Assembly (NCBI RefSeq): GCF_009193265.1
Contig: NZ_VZZZ01000006.1
Span: 186,001-250,000 of the forward strand
Reading direction: 5' to 3'
From: Marinobacter changyiensis
GTDB taxonomy: Bacteria > Pseudomonadota > Gammaproteobacteria > Pseudomonadales > Oleiphilaceae
DNA length: 64,000 bases
The translations under genes and the position numbers were made by a program. The notes under the pieces were generated by a model, which saw only the letters and a list, made by a program, of their open reading frames with translations, was not told where the DNA came from and searched no databases. Positions 1-9,088 of this stretch are shown one piece after another (the first letter of the stretch is position 1; each line of letters begins with the position of its first letter).

Positions 1-37
1 CCAGATCAGCGTAGCCAGAAAACAGTGAGGATCAAGC

Positions 38-1714
38 ATGTCCGAAAACAATAAAGCACAAGGACAAGCGTCAGAATTTGACTACATCGTGGTCGGCGCC
101 GGCACCGCCGGCTGTTTGCTGGCTAATCGTCTCAGCGCCAATCCGGCTAACCGGGTGTTACTGATCGAGGCGGGTGGACAGGACAATTACCACTGGATTC
201 ACATCCCGGTGGGCTACTTGTACTGCATCGACAACCCCCGCACCGACTGGCGGTTTCGCACCGATGCCATTCCCGGGCTCAACGGACGATCGCTGATCTA
301 TCCGAGGGGCAAAACCCTGGGCGGCTGCTCCAGCATCAACGGTATGCTGTATATCCGCGGCCAGGCCCGGGACTATAACCACTGGGCAGAGGTGACCGGA
401 GACGATGCCTGGAACTGGGAGAACTGCCTGCCGGATTTCATGCGCCACGAAGATCATTGCCGACTCGACAACGGAGGTGATGCTGACGCTGAACATAAGG
501 CATTCCACGGCCATGGTGGAGAATGGCGTATCGAGCGTCAGCGGCTGAAGTGGCAGGTGCTGGAGGATTTTGCCGAAGCGGCGGTGCAAGCCGGTGTGCC
601 CCGGACCCTTGATTTCAATCGCGGTGACAACGAAGGCGTCGATTACTTCGAAGTGAACCAGCGCTCGGGCTGGCGCTGGAACACCTCCAAGGCGTTTCTG
701 CGCAGTGCCAAAAAACGCGATAACCTGACGCTATGGCATTCCGCCCAGGTATTGAGTCTGAGCATGGTAACGGTTGAGGGCGAGCAGCCCCGCTGCACTG
801 GCGTCCGGGTGGCAAGATCAGACGGAGATGAAGTTCAGGCTCTGGCAGCGAAGGAAGTGATTCTGTCCGCCGGTTCGATTGGCTCGCCGCAATTGTTGCA
901 GCTCTCCGGCATTGGCCCGGCAGACCTCCTGCAGCAACACGACATTCCCGTTGTGGCAGACTTGCCAGGGGTGGGTGAAAACCTGCAGGATCACCTGCAG
1001 ATTCGCTCCGTCTACAAGGTCCACGGTGCCAAGACCCTGAACACCATGGCCAACTCGCTGGTTGGCAAGGCTCAGATCGGCCTGGAATACCTGCTCAAAC
1101 GCTCAGGCCCCATGAGTATGGCACCCTCGCAACTGTGCGCGTTTACCCGCAGCTCGGACGCCTACGATCACGCTAACATCCAGTATCATGTGCAGCCTCT
1201 GAGCCTGGATGCATTCGGCCAGCCGTTACACAGTTTCCCCGCGATCACCGCCAGCGTATGCAACCTCAACCCCAGCAGCCGGGGCACGGTACGCATTCGC
1301 AGCCGCGACCCCAGGGAAGCGCCAGCCATTGCCCCCAACTACCTGAATACCGAAGAAGATCGCAAGGTAGCAGCAGACTCTTTACGGGTTACCCGCCGCA
1401 TTGCCGAACAACAGGCGTTTGCCAAATACCGGCCGGAGGAGTTCAAGCCAGGCCTTGAGTATGAGACTGACGACGAGTTGGCCCGACTGGCCGGGGACAT
1501 CGGAACCACTATCTTCCACCCTGTCGGCACCACCCGAATGGGTCTTGCCGACGACACCATGGCCGTCGTGGATTCTCATCTTCGGGTAAGGGGGGTTCAT
1601 GGATTACGGGTGGTCGATGCCGGAGTGATGCCCACCATCACCAGCGGCAACACCAACTCACCCACGTTGATGATTGCAGAGAAAGCCGCCCAGTGGATTC
1701 TGGCCGGGGGTTGA
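38..1714 (+). CDS. GMC-family FAD oxidoreductase (choline/alcohol dehydrogenase-like)
   Basis: This 558-residue flavoprotein belongs to the glucose-methanol-choline oxidoreductases, which oxidise alcohols to aldehydes and pass electrons to a quinone or other acceptor. The N-terminal FAD-binding motif GAGTAG lies at about residues 20-25. The GMC signature GGCSSINGMLYIRG follows near residue 95. The C-terminal catalytic part has HPVGTTRMG near 493 and SGNTNSPT near 535. Length and motifs are complete for the family. The ATG is preceded by a GAGGAT Shine-Dalgarno sequence. Only 37 bases of upstream DNA are in the window, so its promoter is not visible. It converges with the Crp/Fnr regulator gene 10 bases downstream. 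The substrate is not deducible; AlkJ-type alcohol dehydrogenase and choline dehydrogenase are both possible. No choline-specific neighbours are present, so a generic alcohol dehydrogenase is more likely. Confidence 0.9.
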   Translation: MSENNKAQGQASEFDYIVVGAGTAGCLLANRLSANPANRVLLIEAGGQDNYHWIHIPVGYLYCIDNPRTDWRFRTDAIPGLNGRSLIYPRGKTLGGCSSINGMLYIRGQARDYNHWAEVTGDDAWNWENCLPDFMRHEDHCRLDNGGDADAEHKAFHGHGGEWRIERQRLKWQVLEDFAEAAVQAGVPRTLDFNRGDNEGVDYFEVNQRSGWRWNTSKAFLRSAKKRDNLTLWHSAQVLSLSMVTVEGEQPRCTGVRVARSDGDEVQALAAKEVILSAGSIGSPQLLQLSGIGPADLLQQHDIPVVADLPGVGENLQDHLQIRSVYKVHGAKTLNTMANSLVGKAQIGLEYLLKRSGPMSMAPSQLCAFTRSSDAYDHANIQYHVQPLSLDAFGQPLHSFPAITASVCNLNPSSRGTVRIRSRDPREAPAIAPNYLNTEEDRKVAADSLRVTRRIAEQQAFAKYRPEEFKPGLEYETDDELARLAGDIGTTIFHPVGTTRMGLADDTMAVVDSHLRVRGVHGLRVVDAGVMPTITSGNTNSPTLMIAEKAAQWILAGG

Positions 1715-1724
1715 ACCTCCGCTG

Positions 1725-2546
1725 TCAGCCACTATTGAGGGCAGCGGTTGAAAGAACCGGAATTGATGCCCCTGTGGGGAGCGAACACTTCTCCACTGTC
1801 CAGCCGGCAATTTCTTTGAGCGCCTGCATATCCAGGAGGTCAATGCCTTGACCACTGGTTGCTATACAGCCTTCTTCCCGCAGCTGACGGAGAATGCGGT
1901 TCACGTGGACAATGCTTAAACCCAGGGAATCGGCGATCATCACCTGGGGCATCCTGATCTGGCTTCGGCTCCCGCCAGGCCGTTCAAACAGCCCCGCCTG
2001 CTTGAGCTTGCCGAAGAAGTCGCGGGTTTCTGTCCCGTCGGCTCGCCTTTGCCTGAAATCGACTTCCAGGAGAAAGTGGGCCATCCGCTGGCGGGCACAG
2101 TAACGCGTGAGCCCGACCAATCTCTCGGTGAGGTTGGCCTGCGCCTCGGAAATCATATTAATGAACAGGTGGGACAACTCCGGAGAGCTGGAAAACTCCT
2201 GGGTAATCTCGTCCTTGTCATAGGCTGCCAGTACGGTTTCCGACAGGGTCATCAAGCCAGCAATATGATACGCCTTCGAAAGCTCGCCCAGGGCGACCAC
2301 CTCTCTGGGAAAATAGAAATCAATGATCTGACGAGAGCCATCCTCGAGGTGCCGATGAGTGAAACAGATCCCTTTTTCCACCAACAGAAAATGATCCGCT
2401 GGCTCTCCCTCACGGAAGACCACGGTGTTCCTGCCAAATTCCAGCATTTGAGGATGCAGGCTGCTCATCAAGAGCCGCTCCTGGTTTGACAGGCTCGACC
2501 CAAACTCTGCATTTCCGAAGAGTGCCTGGATTAACGCTCTAGCCAT
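1725..2546 (-). CDS. Crp/Fnr-family transcriptional regulator
   Basis: This 273-residue regulator has an N-terminal cyclic-nucleotide-binding-like beta-roll (about residues 30-140) and a C-terminal winged helix-turn-helix. The recognition segment is ADSLGLSIVHVNRILRQLRE, near residues 206-225. The cysteine cluster that binds the Fnr iron-sulfur cluster is absent, so it is not an oxygen-sensing Fnr. Its effector is unknown. The start is well supported: AAGGAGG lies eight bases before the ATG. It is the second gene of a two-gene leftward operon, 18 bases after the sigma-54 activator gene. The two may regulate the same genes, possibly the convergent GMC oxidoreductase, but no binding site is visible for either. 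Confidence 0.88.
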   Translation of the reverse strand: MARALIQALFGNAEFGSSLSNQERLLMSSLHPQMLEFGRNTVVFREGEPADHFLLVEKGICFTHRHLEDGSRQIIDFYFPREVVALGELSKAYHIAGLMTLSETVLAAYDKDEITQEFSSSPELSHLFINMISEAQANLTERLVGLTRYCARQRMAHFLLEVDFRQRRADGTETRDFFGKLKQAGLFERPGGSRSQIRMPQVMIADSLGLSIVHVNRILRQLREEGCIATSGQGIDLLDMQALKEIAGWTVEKCSLPTGASIPVLSTAALNSG

Positions 2547-2564
2547 GAGGCTACCTCCTTGAAG

Positions 2565-3980
2565 TCAGGCATCCTTACGACGTTCATACTGGCGTAACCG
2601 GTTGTAGAGAGTCTTCATGCTGACTCCCAGAATGTTTGCTGCCTTCTCCTTTTTCCCTTTGCACTCATTCAGCGTAGCAAAGATGAGAGTCTTCTCGGCC
2701 TCGGCCACCGATGAGCCAATGCTCACCGTCACGCACGGCCCCGAACTCTGGTCGCCCTGGAAAGGCGGGGGATTGACCACATCGTCCGGAATCTCGGCCT
2801 TGGTGATTATCCGGTCCGCCATGATGTAGGCCCGCTGGACCACGTTTTTCAGCTCGCGAAGGTTGCCAGGCCAGGAATAGTTCTCCAACGTCCGTAAAGC
2901 ATCTTCGGAAAACTCTATTTTGTTGCCATCCTGTTCGTTGAGTTCCAGCAGGAAGTACCTGGCAAGATCCCGAACGTCCCCTACCCTCTCTCTCAACGGA
3001 GGCAGATTAATGGGAAAAACCTGCAGGCGGTAGAGCAGATCGGCCCGGAAATGGCCTGCTCTCACTTCGGTTTCCGGGCATTGGTTAGTGGCCGCCACGA
3101 TACGTACATCGGCCTCCATTTCACCGTCACCACCGACGCGGGAAAACCGCCGCGTTTCCAGGACTCGCAGCAGCTTTACCTGAAGATCCACCGGCATCTC
3201 GGTGACTTCATCCAGGAATAACGTGCCGCCACAGGCACGCTCAAAAACGCCTTTGTGGTCTCTCACGGCCCCGGTAAAACTGCCTTTTTCATGCCCGAAC
3301 AGCTCACTTTCTATCAACTGGGGGGAAATCGCGCCGCAATTCACCGGTACAAAGGGCTTGTCACACCGATCACTGAGCCTATGGATGGCCTGGGCAACAA
3401 CCTCTTTACCCGTTCCACTCTCTCCTCTGATAAAGACAGTAGCTAACGTAGGAGCCACCCTTCTGACCTGGGCTGCTATCTCCTGCATTTTGCTTGAGGT
3501 GCTGTAAGCCATGCCAAGCGCAATAGTGGACGCCCCTTGGGCTGGACCTGCCACCTTTTCTTTATTGTCACCGGTACCTGGGACGCTAACCCCCAGCGCC
3601 TGGTAAAGCCGCTCACGGGTGACCGGTCTGGCGAGATAGTGGGTTGCACCGTGGCTCAGGCACTGCTTGGCAAAAGAGTCGCTCTCGGCCGGACCAATGA
3701 CTATTACCGTTGCCGAGTACTCCCCTGCCAGTTTAATCAACTGCAGTTGGCCAATGGTTTCCCGTTCTATATCCAGCACCAGGCAGGGTGGGCGTGCAGT
3801 GCGGAGAACCTGCTGGGCATGGCTCACCACCTCCGTATAGGTGGTGGTGAAGTGAAGGCTGCCAAGCATTTCGGTCAGAGCCTGACCGTTCTCGCTATAA
3901 CTGACAATTAGCAAATGCGCAGGCTCTGCAATGCTGCCGTTAATCGAGAGTGGAATGTTTTTTGCACTCATCAATGTCAT
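2565..3980 (-). CDS. Sigma-54-dependent activator with degenerate receiver domain
   Basis: This 471-residue protein has the NtrC-family architecture. A receiver-like domain spans about residues 20-135, a AAA+ sigma-54 interaction domain 165-390, and a Fis-type helix-turn-helix the last 40 residues. The AAA+ domain has Walker A GESGTGKE, Walker B GGTLFLDEVTEM and the sigma-54 contact loop GSFTGA, a variant of the usual GAFTGA. The receiver keeps an aspartate in LVLDIE. It lacks the acidic pair at its start and has arginine instead of the conserved lysine in ARPV, so it may not be phosphorylated normally. A GGAGC Shine-Dalgarno sequence precedes the ATG. No sensor kinase is adjacent. The gene leads the operon with the Crp/Fnr regulator. 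Its targets cannot be deduced. Confidence 0.88.
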   Translation of the reverse strand: MTLMSAKNIPLSINGSIAEPAHLLIVSYSENGQALTEMLGSLHFTTTYTEVVSHAQQVLRTARPPCLVLDIERETIGQLQLIKLAGEYSATVIVIGPAESDSFAKQCLSHGATHYLARPVTRERLYQALGVSVPGTGDNKEKVAGPAQGASTIALGMAYSTSSKMQEIAAQVRRVAPTLATVFIRGESGTGKEVVAQAIHRLSDRCDKPFVPVNCGAISPQLIESELFGHEKGSFTGAVRDHKGVFERACGGTLFLDEVTEMPVDLQVKLLRVLETRRFSRVGGDGEMEADVRIVAATNQCPETEVRAGHFRADLLYRLQVFPINLPPLRERVGDVRDLARYFLLELNEQDGNKIEFSEDALRTLENYSWPGNLRELKNVVQRAYIMADRIITKAEIPDDVVNPPPFQGDQSSGPCVTVSIGSSVAEAEKTLIFATLNECKGKKEKAANILGVSMKTLYNRLRQYERRKDA

Positions 3981-4913
3981 AAATAGCTCCTTGCCACATC
4001 AATGCGGCCCAATGTCGACTGGTCCAATTGCTTGGTTCAGGCTACCGCGGCGACAACATGCGTGCCTGGATAACCCAGTCAAAGACCCCCCTCAGAAGGG
4101 CATCAGGCAATAGAAGCGATCTCCAGACAATGCCAGGCAGTGCCCGAAATCGTTCACTCGCATGAAAAAAATGGGCTCACAACATCCGCCCGTTTGAGTC
4201 CTGTGAAACTGGGTCCGGGTACTCCACGTGACAACACATGACCTCTTACTACCCATGGGTTTACCAATGGCATTTCGTCTTTACGTTAAGCATTCCGTAA
4301 AGACACCCCTATGATCCTGTCTTTTAAATATGAAATCGGATGTGGATAAAATCAACCTGGAAATACTGACAAGTAAGAAAACATAATCATATAACTGTTT
4401 TTTACATGTCATTATTCAGATCATGATTAAAATAACTACATACACACTTTTACCCTTTCAACCCTATTACTTGAATATACCAGCAAAAAAATACGGGGTG
4501 TTTATCTTAAGCTAATGTATCTGGGATATTTTCGTGCTAAAGCCACATTCGATATTCATGTACGATGCGTGAAACCAGCGAGAAATACCATCACAGGGGT
4601 TAACCATGGCAGGAAAAAACGAGATAATTCTACAATTGGTACTCAAACAAAAAACACTTGAACAAGAAATACTTAAATAATAAGTACTTGAATAAGAGGT
4701 ACCCAGCTGATCTGGCAGGATTAAATTAAGCCCATCTGCTGTGTAGAAGCGAGGTTCCCCCAGAATCAGCACCAATCCGGTAAATCTGACCGATCATTCT
4801 GAGAGACTACAAGCAAAGAGAAGCGCTTTTGAATCCAGCGCGGCCAAGTTTACCGTCCACCCGCCTGGCCACCGATTGCCCGGCAAGCCGCTTGGCCCGC
4901 CACGGCCCACACC
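3981..4913. other. Gene-free AT-rich intergenic region
   Basis: This 933-base gap separates the leftward activator gene from chaB. The stretch 4300-4700 is clearly richer in A and T than the flanks. Open frames here are short, lack Shine-Dalgarno sequences and have no recognisable protein content, including a leftward frame at 4512-4775. The one clear structure is the inverted repeat at 4277-4304. The composition suggests either a large regulatory region or DNA of foreign origin. Confidence 0.6.
4277..4304. promoter_or_regulatory. Perfect 9-bp inverted repeat, candidate operator
   Basis: The arms GTCTTTACG and CGTAAAGAC are exact complements separated by 10 bases. No T-run follows on either strand, which argues against a terminator. 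It lies about 300 bases upstream of the sigma-54 activator start, so it could bind that activator, the Crp/Fnr protein or another regulator. The role is inferred only. Confidence 0.4.
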
Positions 4914-5144
4914 TCAGGATTCGTCTTTCACCCATGTATCCCCTTCTTTGTGATATAGCTTTTTGACCGCAGCCCAGGCGACTTTGTGGGCAGTTTCCTC
5001 ACGCCCGGCATTACCCCGTCTGTCGTCCGGATCCATGTATTCATCCCACGCGGAGTTAAAGGCCTTGCGGTAAATGTCCTGGGCATGGGATGGCAGATTA
5101 TCCCGCACACTGTCAGGCAATTCGGACTTACGATCGTATGGCAT
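4914..5144 (-). CDS. chaB: ChaB-family protein
   Basis: This 76-residue protein matches the ChaB family. The N-terminus carries LPDSVRDNLP and AQDIYRKAFNSAWDEY, and the C-terminal half has ETAHKVAWAAVKKLYHK, the usual ChaB pattern. The frame is open further upstream. The start at 5144 is chosen because AGAGGAAAA lies just before it and the family begins there. ChaB was first named as a regulator of the ChaA cation antiporter in Escherichia coli, but its biochemical role is poorly defined. No chaA or chaC is present here. The gene stands alone between two gene-free stretches. Confidence 0.88.
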   Translation of the reverse strand: MPYDRKSELPDSVRDNLPSHAQDIYRKAFNSAWDEYMDPDDRRGNAGREETAHKVAWAAVKKLYHKEGDTWVKDES

Positions 5145-5623
5145 AGGGTTTTCCTCTGTTGCCAGGTTGCTCGTACTCCAACCGAGAGCCAAGCAAAAGC
5201 AATGCCGCTCCCTCCTCGACGTCTTCAAAGCCTTTCTGTGACCCCGCCGCCGCCCTTTCGAACCCGCCAAAAAGAGGCCCGCGCCCAGCTTCTGATTCCA
5301 CCCCGGAAGAACGGTAAAAAATACAATCAGACCGGTAAATTCGACCACCTCACCAGCACCCGGATACTCCATTCCAAAGCTGGGTAAGGAACTACTTAAT
5401 CGAGGTATCAGCCAGTCAGCAGGCCCCATCCTGGATACTGATGGCATGGGTCTGACCTACTTAATCATTCCCCCATCTGGGCGCTTAATAAACAGGTGCC
5501 AACCGGTTGTCTTACCTGCAAAAAGGGGAAGCCGGATCGGCCTCCCCAGTTTTCATCTCTTGATTTTTCATCGAGGCGCTTTTCCAGGTACTTTTCCCGG
5601 CACCTTCAAAACAGAGGCCTGAA
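5145..5623. other. Intergenic region with one terminator
   Basis: This 479-base gap lies between chaB and the aldehyde dehydrogenase gene. The chaB frame stays open leftward from 5447, but that extension has no family similarity and is not counted as coding. The only supported element is the terminator at 5520-5547. Any chaB promoter must also lie here, though none is obvious. Confidence 0.55.
5520..5547 (-). terminator. Rho-independent terminator after the aldehyde dehydrogenase gene
   Basis: Read on the minus strand, GGGGAGGCCG pairs with CGGCTTCCCC (one G-U wobble) around a two- to three-base loop, followed directly by TTTTT. It lies 77 bases past the stop codon of the leftward aldehyde dehydrogenase gene. 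Confidence 0.8.
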
Positions 5624-7003
5624 TCAGGACTGGGTCACCATTACCGCCTTCACGTTCACGAACTCGTGCATGCCAAAACCGCCATGCTCACGGCCATAAC
5701 CGCTTTCCTTGACCCCACCGAAGGGCAGGTTGGGCTGGGCCAGATTGTAGCCATTGATATTGACCATACCGGTATCGAACTCATCCCGGGCCAGGCGCAC
5801 AGCCTCACCTTCGTTGGCGGAGAAAATGCCGCCCCCCAGGCCGTAGATGGAGTCGTTCGCCACCCGCATAGCCTCGTCCGCGTCCCTTACCTTGATCAGT
5901 GCAGCCACCGGGCCAAATAACTCGTCGTCGTAGGCCGGCTGCCCCGGTGCAACATTTTCCAGCACGGTTGGCGGGTAAAAGTAACCTTTGCCTGCCGGGA
6001 TTTCACCACCCAGAGAACAGGTGGCACCGGCGTCAAGTGACTTTCTTACCTGTTCATGAAGGCCATCTCTGAGATCTTCGCGGGCCATGGGACCCATTCG
6101 GGTCTCACTGCTGGTAGGATCACCAAAGGTGAGTTTCTTCATCTCGGCCAGACAAGCATCCCGAAACTCCTCGTACACCGATTCCACCACAACAAAGCGC
6201 TTCGCTGCCACACAGGTCTGGCCTGCATTATAGGTACGTCCCTGAACACAAATCTTGGCCGCCTTCTGCACGTCGGCATCCGCCAGCACCAGGTACGCAT
6301 CGTTACTGCCCAGTTCAAGCACGGTTTTCTTCAGCACTTTGGCAGCGCGCTGGGCGACGGCACGGCCCGCATTGGGACTACCGGTCAGCGTGACGCCCCG
6401 CACCAATTTGTGCTCGATGATCGCATCCGAGACGTCGTGGTCAATCAACAGGGTGCGGAAGGCGTGCTCCGGCATTCCGGCATCCCGATACAGCTTTTCG
6501 ACTTCCAGCGCCATACCCCAGACATTGGCAGCGTGCTTCAAGAGCACCGTGTTGCCAGCCATCAGGTTGGCGGCGCTGTAACGGATGACCTGGTACAGCG
6601 GGAAGTTCCACGGCTGTATACCGTAAATCACACCCTGGGGCTGATAGGAGACCACTGCACGGCCACCCTGAAGTTCCCGTGTTTCGTCCGCCAGCTCTTT
6701 TGGGCCCTGCTCGGCGGTGAACTCACAAATGGCGGCGCACAGCTCGCACTCCTGCTTGCCTTCGGCCAGAGTTTTGCCCATCTCGCGGGTCATCAGTGCG
6801 GCGTAGTCGTTCTGACGCTCCCGAATCAGCTTGGCGGTCTTGCGCAGGATATCGGCACGCTCGCTGAATGCGGTTTTGCGCCAGCCAAGAAAGGCATGGT
6901 GGGTCTGCTCGATAATGCCTTCAGCCTCTTGCCGGGACATCAGGGCATAAGTCTCGAGAACTTCTTCGGTGGCGGGATTGATGGTCTTATGGGTGTTTGA
7001 CAT
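5624..7003 (-). CDS. NAD(P)-dependent succinate-semialdehyde dehydrogenase-like aldehyde dehydrogenase
   Basis: This 459-residue enzyme oxidises an aldehyde to the carboxylic acid. It most resembles the short succinate-semialdehyde dehydrogenases of the Sad/YneI type. The substrate-entry element ELGSNDAY and the catalytic cysteine in NAGQTCVAAKR lie mid-protein, and FGGVKESGYGREHG is near the C-terminus. The frame is open upstream. The ATG at 7003 is preferred because AAGGAGG precedes it and family members begin with the NPATEE segment a few residues in. The gene is monocistronic and ends at a strong terminator. Succinate semialdehyde is a likely but unproven substrate; a broad-range aldehyde dehydrogenase is the alternative. 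Confidence 0.88.
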   Translation of the reverse strand: MSNTHKTINPATEEVLETYALMSRQEAEGIIEQTHHAFLGWRKTAFSERADILRKTAKLIRERQNDYAALMTREMGKTLAEGKQECELCAAICEFTAEQGPKELADETRELQGGRAVVSYQPQGVIYGIQPWNFPLYQVIRYSAANLMAGNTVLLKHAANVWGMALEVEKLYRDAGMPEHAFRTLLIDHDVSDAIIEHKLVRGVTLTGSPNAGRAVAQRAAKVLKKTVLELGSNDAYLVLADADVQKAAKICVQGRTYNAGQTCVAAKRFVVVESVYEEFRDACLAEMKKLTFGDPTSSETRMGPMAREDLRDGLHEQVRKSLDAGATCSLGGEIPAGKGYFYPPTVLENVAPGQPAYDDELFGPVAALIKVRDADEAMRVANDSIYGLGGGIFSANEGEAVRLARDEFDTGMVNINGYNLAQPNLPFGGVKESGYGREHGGFGMHEFVNVKAVMVTQS

Positions 7004-7084
7004 CAGGCTTCCTCCTTGATGGGTAATGGCACTACCTGCCGAATGTACCATGGCCGCCTGGCCCTCCAGGGCAAGGTTACATAA

Positions 7085-7711
7085 CCGTATAACTCCACCA
7101 ATACCAGTTCCCCCAACAACTGGGCGGTGGCCAGTGCTGACGAAGAACTCGGACTGGCCTATTTCCCGATGGGATATCGCACACCGGACCAATTGGGCAT
7201 GTACCGCACCCCGGAGGAAGAGGTCTACTCCTCTTCGGTGGTCGCGCTCAGCCTTGAAACCGGGCAGGTAGAATGGGTGCAGCAGTTCGTCCAGCACGAT
7301 CTCTGGGATATGGATACCCCGGCCCAGCCCGGCCTTGTGGATATCGAGACCGCACAAGGCCTGCAACCGGCGCTGGTGGTGCCCACCAAACAAGGGGATG
7401 TGAATGGAACCGTTGAAGACATAGCCCCAGTTCCGATTCCTCTGGAGCTGGGTGTACCGGGTATCGGCGGCCCCATCATCACCCGCGGGGGTGTAGTGTT
7501 CCTTGCCGCCACCGTGGATGACTACCTTCGCGCCTACAACCTGACCGATGGCGAGGAACTCTGGCGGGTCCGTCTGCCAGCAGGGGGCCAGGCCACACCA
7601 ATGACGTACCTGAATAGCCAGGGCGAGCAAATAGTAGTGCAGGTTGCCGGTGGGCACGGCTCCATTGGGACCACCATCGGAGAATATGTGCTGGCCTACA
7701 AACTGAAATAG
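7085..7711 (+). pseudogene. Remnant of a membrane PQQ-dependent (glucose/quinate-type) dehydrogenase
   Basis: The frame from 7085 encodes the C-terminal part of a Gcd-like quinoprotein dehydrogenase. Recognisable segments are YSSSVVALSLETG, HDLWDMDTPAQPGLVDIE, GGPIITRGGVVFLAAT, DDYLRAYNLTDGEELWRVRL, GGQATPMTYL and a GGHGSIGT segment near the end. Full-length enzymes have about 800 residues; only about 208 remain. The membrane anchor and most of the propeller are missing. A further stretch of roughly 100 residues is absent between ALVVPTKQGD and the PVPIPLEL segment. A stop codon precedes the remnant. It cannot encode a working enzyme. Confidence 0.82.
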
Positions 7712-7836
7712 ACATATCACCATCCCACGTACCTTTGACGGCGTCATGGGTAAGAGATAGCGCATCCATGGGTAGCGATAGCCCCCAAACTACCAGCCAG
7801 GCACGCTCCGGGCCCAATGACGCAGGTGGGCGGGCG

Positions 7837-8275
7837 TCAGATCCTGTCGCCCACCAGTTCTCCCCGCTCAACCATCGGCCACGTCCATCCCTCCCCCAGC
7901 ACCAGCCGGTGCAAACTATGCCTTCGGTCCCGCATGTGCTCGAACCTATTTCCCATTTCCTCAGCACGCAACACCGATAATCGGTGATCTGACAAGGCGC
8001 CTGTTTCAGGAAAAGGCGGAACGCTAGCCCCCGCGCCGGACTGGCTGCCTGCCGCCCTGTGAAGATACTGCTCGATAACCTCTCGCACGTTTAATAGAGT
8101 ATAAGACTGCCACCCCGAATCGCGCTCCATACCGAATGCCAACAGGCTCAAGGCCTCGTCCAGTCGTGCCACCTGAAGACCCAGGGAGTAGCGGGTTTGC
8201 CGACATGAGGAAAGCGATAATAAAAAGACCGGATAAAATCAGTCCCACCTGCTCCCCCTGTGGCTTTAACCCCAC
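7837..8275 (-). pseudogene. Possible frameshifted small lipoprotein gene
   Basis: Two overlapping leftward frames together look like one broken gene. The upstream frame, from a GTG at 8275, encodes a hydrophobic segment, VGLILSGLFIIAF. The next frame, just downstream, encodes LSSCRQTRYS and continues through ARLDEALSLLAFGMERDSGW and EVIEQYLHR to a stop at 7837. Joined by one shift near 8205-8210, they would form a signal peptide ending in a lipobox-like cysteine. It follows the membrane-protein gene at 8288-8932 closely, as in an operon. I do not recognise the family. The second frame alone (7837-8172, GTG start) is the alternative reading. Confidence 0.3.
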
Positions 8276-8287
8276 TCTGGTGTAACT

Positions 8288-8932
8288 TCACGTTGAATAG
8301 CGTTTCAGCCATTGGCGAATCTGACGCCTGTACCACAATGAGGTCCTGTGACTGGTGTCAATTGAGTCGGGCACCAGTGAGACCTCTCCAGAATCACTTG
8401 TTCTCAACTCGAAGCGCCTAACGGCCCCAAAAGGCTTGCGGTCTGAGCCATAGAGACACACCACGTGAAACTCAAGTGCCCGGAGCTCAATATCGGTATT
8501 TACCGGCTTTGCGTTCTTGAGCTCAATGCCCCCCTCCCTTGCAGCCCGCTCGAGGAGGAGGCGATAGGACAGCAATTCGAGATATTTCCCCGACCCGACA
8601 GGCCCCTGCCTGGTCCTGGCACTCAGCGGACTGGAGTCTTCTCCCATGGCATCGACTTCGCAGTCAGTCACCGGCACCAGGATGGGTTCTTTCGAGGTTT
8701 CGAGAATCACCAGGATGAAATATACGTAAACTGCTTCCTCGCTCATGTTGCAGATCAGACAGGGCGAATCCAGACCTTCACCACCTACACCTTGATTGAT
8801 CAATACTCGGGGTTGCCTCTGACGGCGGTAGCCACTGTAGAGCAATTGCGCGTAGAACAGCCAAACCAGAAGCGTTCCGATATTGGTAAGCGTTGTGATC
8901 CAGTCTTTATTAGCGCCCAGCCACTCCAGCAT
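8288..8932 (-). CDS. Hypothetical single-pass membrane protein
   Basis: The 214-residue product begins with LEWLGANKDW and has one hydrophobic segment, NIGTLLVWLFYAQLLY, within its first 35 residues. A soluble domain of about 170 residues follows. The rest has an acidic and serine-rich middle (SSPLSARTRQGPVGS) and ends in basic residues. I do not recognise the family. The ATG at 8932 is used. A TTG at 8938 has better spacing from AGGAG and is equally possible. The likely arrangement is an inner-membrane anchor with a cytoplasmic or periplasmic domain. It diverges from the downstream short-chain reductase gene. Confidence 0.68.
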   Translation of the reverse strand: MLEWLGANKDWITTLTNIGTLLVWLFYAQLLYSGYRRQRQPRVLINQGVGGEGLDSPCLICNMSEEAVYVYFILVILETSKEPILVPVTDCEVDAMGEDSSPLSARTRQGPVGSGKYLELLSYRLLLERAAREGGIELKNAKPVNTDIELRALEFHVVCLYGSDRKPFGAVRRFELRTSDSGEVSLVPDSIDTSHRTSLWYRRQIRQWLKRYST

Positions 8933-9088
8933 GACCAACCAGTCTCCTTTTGGCAGTCAGATTAAAGCTAGGAAATAAACACAATTTCCGCCAATCGGTA
9001 ATTAACACAGGTTAAGTCCGGGTTGCAGGGACTCTGATCTAATGACCTGCTCGTCGGTAGTCAATTCACTGGGCAGGGAGAAACAGGC

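Noticed and set aside
4512..4775. 87-codon leftward frame in the AT-rich gap.
   Set aside because: It has no ribosome-binding site, odd composition and no recognisable protein features.
4777..5345. CCGGTAAAT followed by T/C-GACC occurs at 4777 and 5332.
   Set aside because: The shared segment is only about 13 bases with mismatches and no flanking similarity, too weak to call a repeat or insertion-sequence end.
5145..5447. Long in-frame extension upstream of chaB.
   Set aside because: The extension has no family similarity, the family length is about 76 residues, and a good Shine-Dalgarno sequence precedes the internal ATG.
7004..7765. In-frame upstream extension of the aldehyde dehydrogenase.
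   Set aside because: It runs antisense through the PQQ dehydrogenase remnant; AAGGAGG precedes the ATG at 7003.
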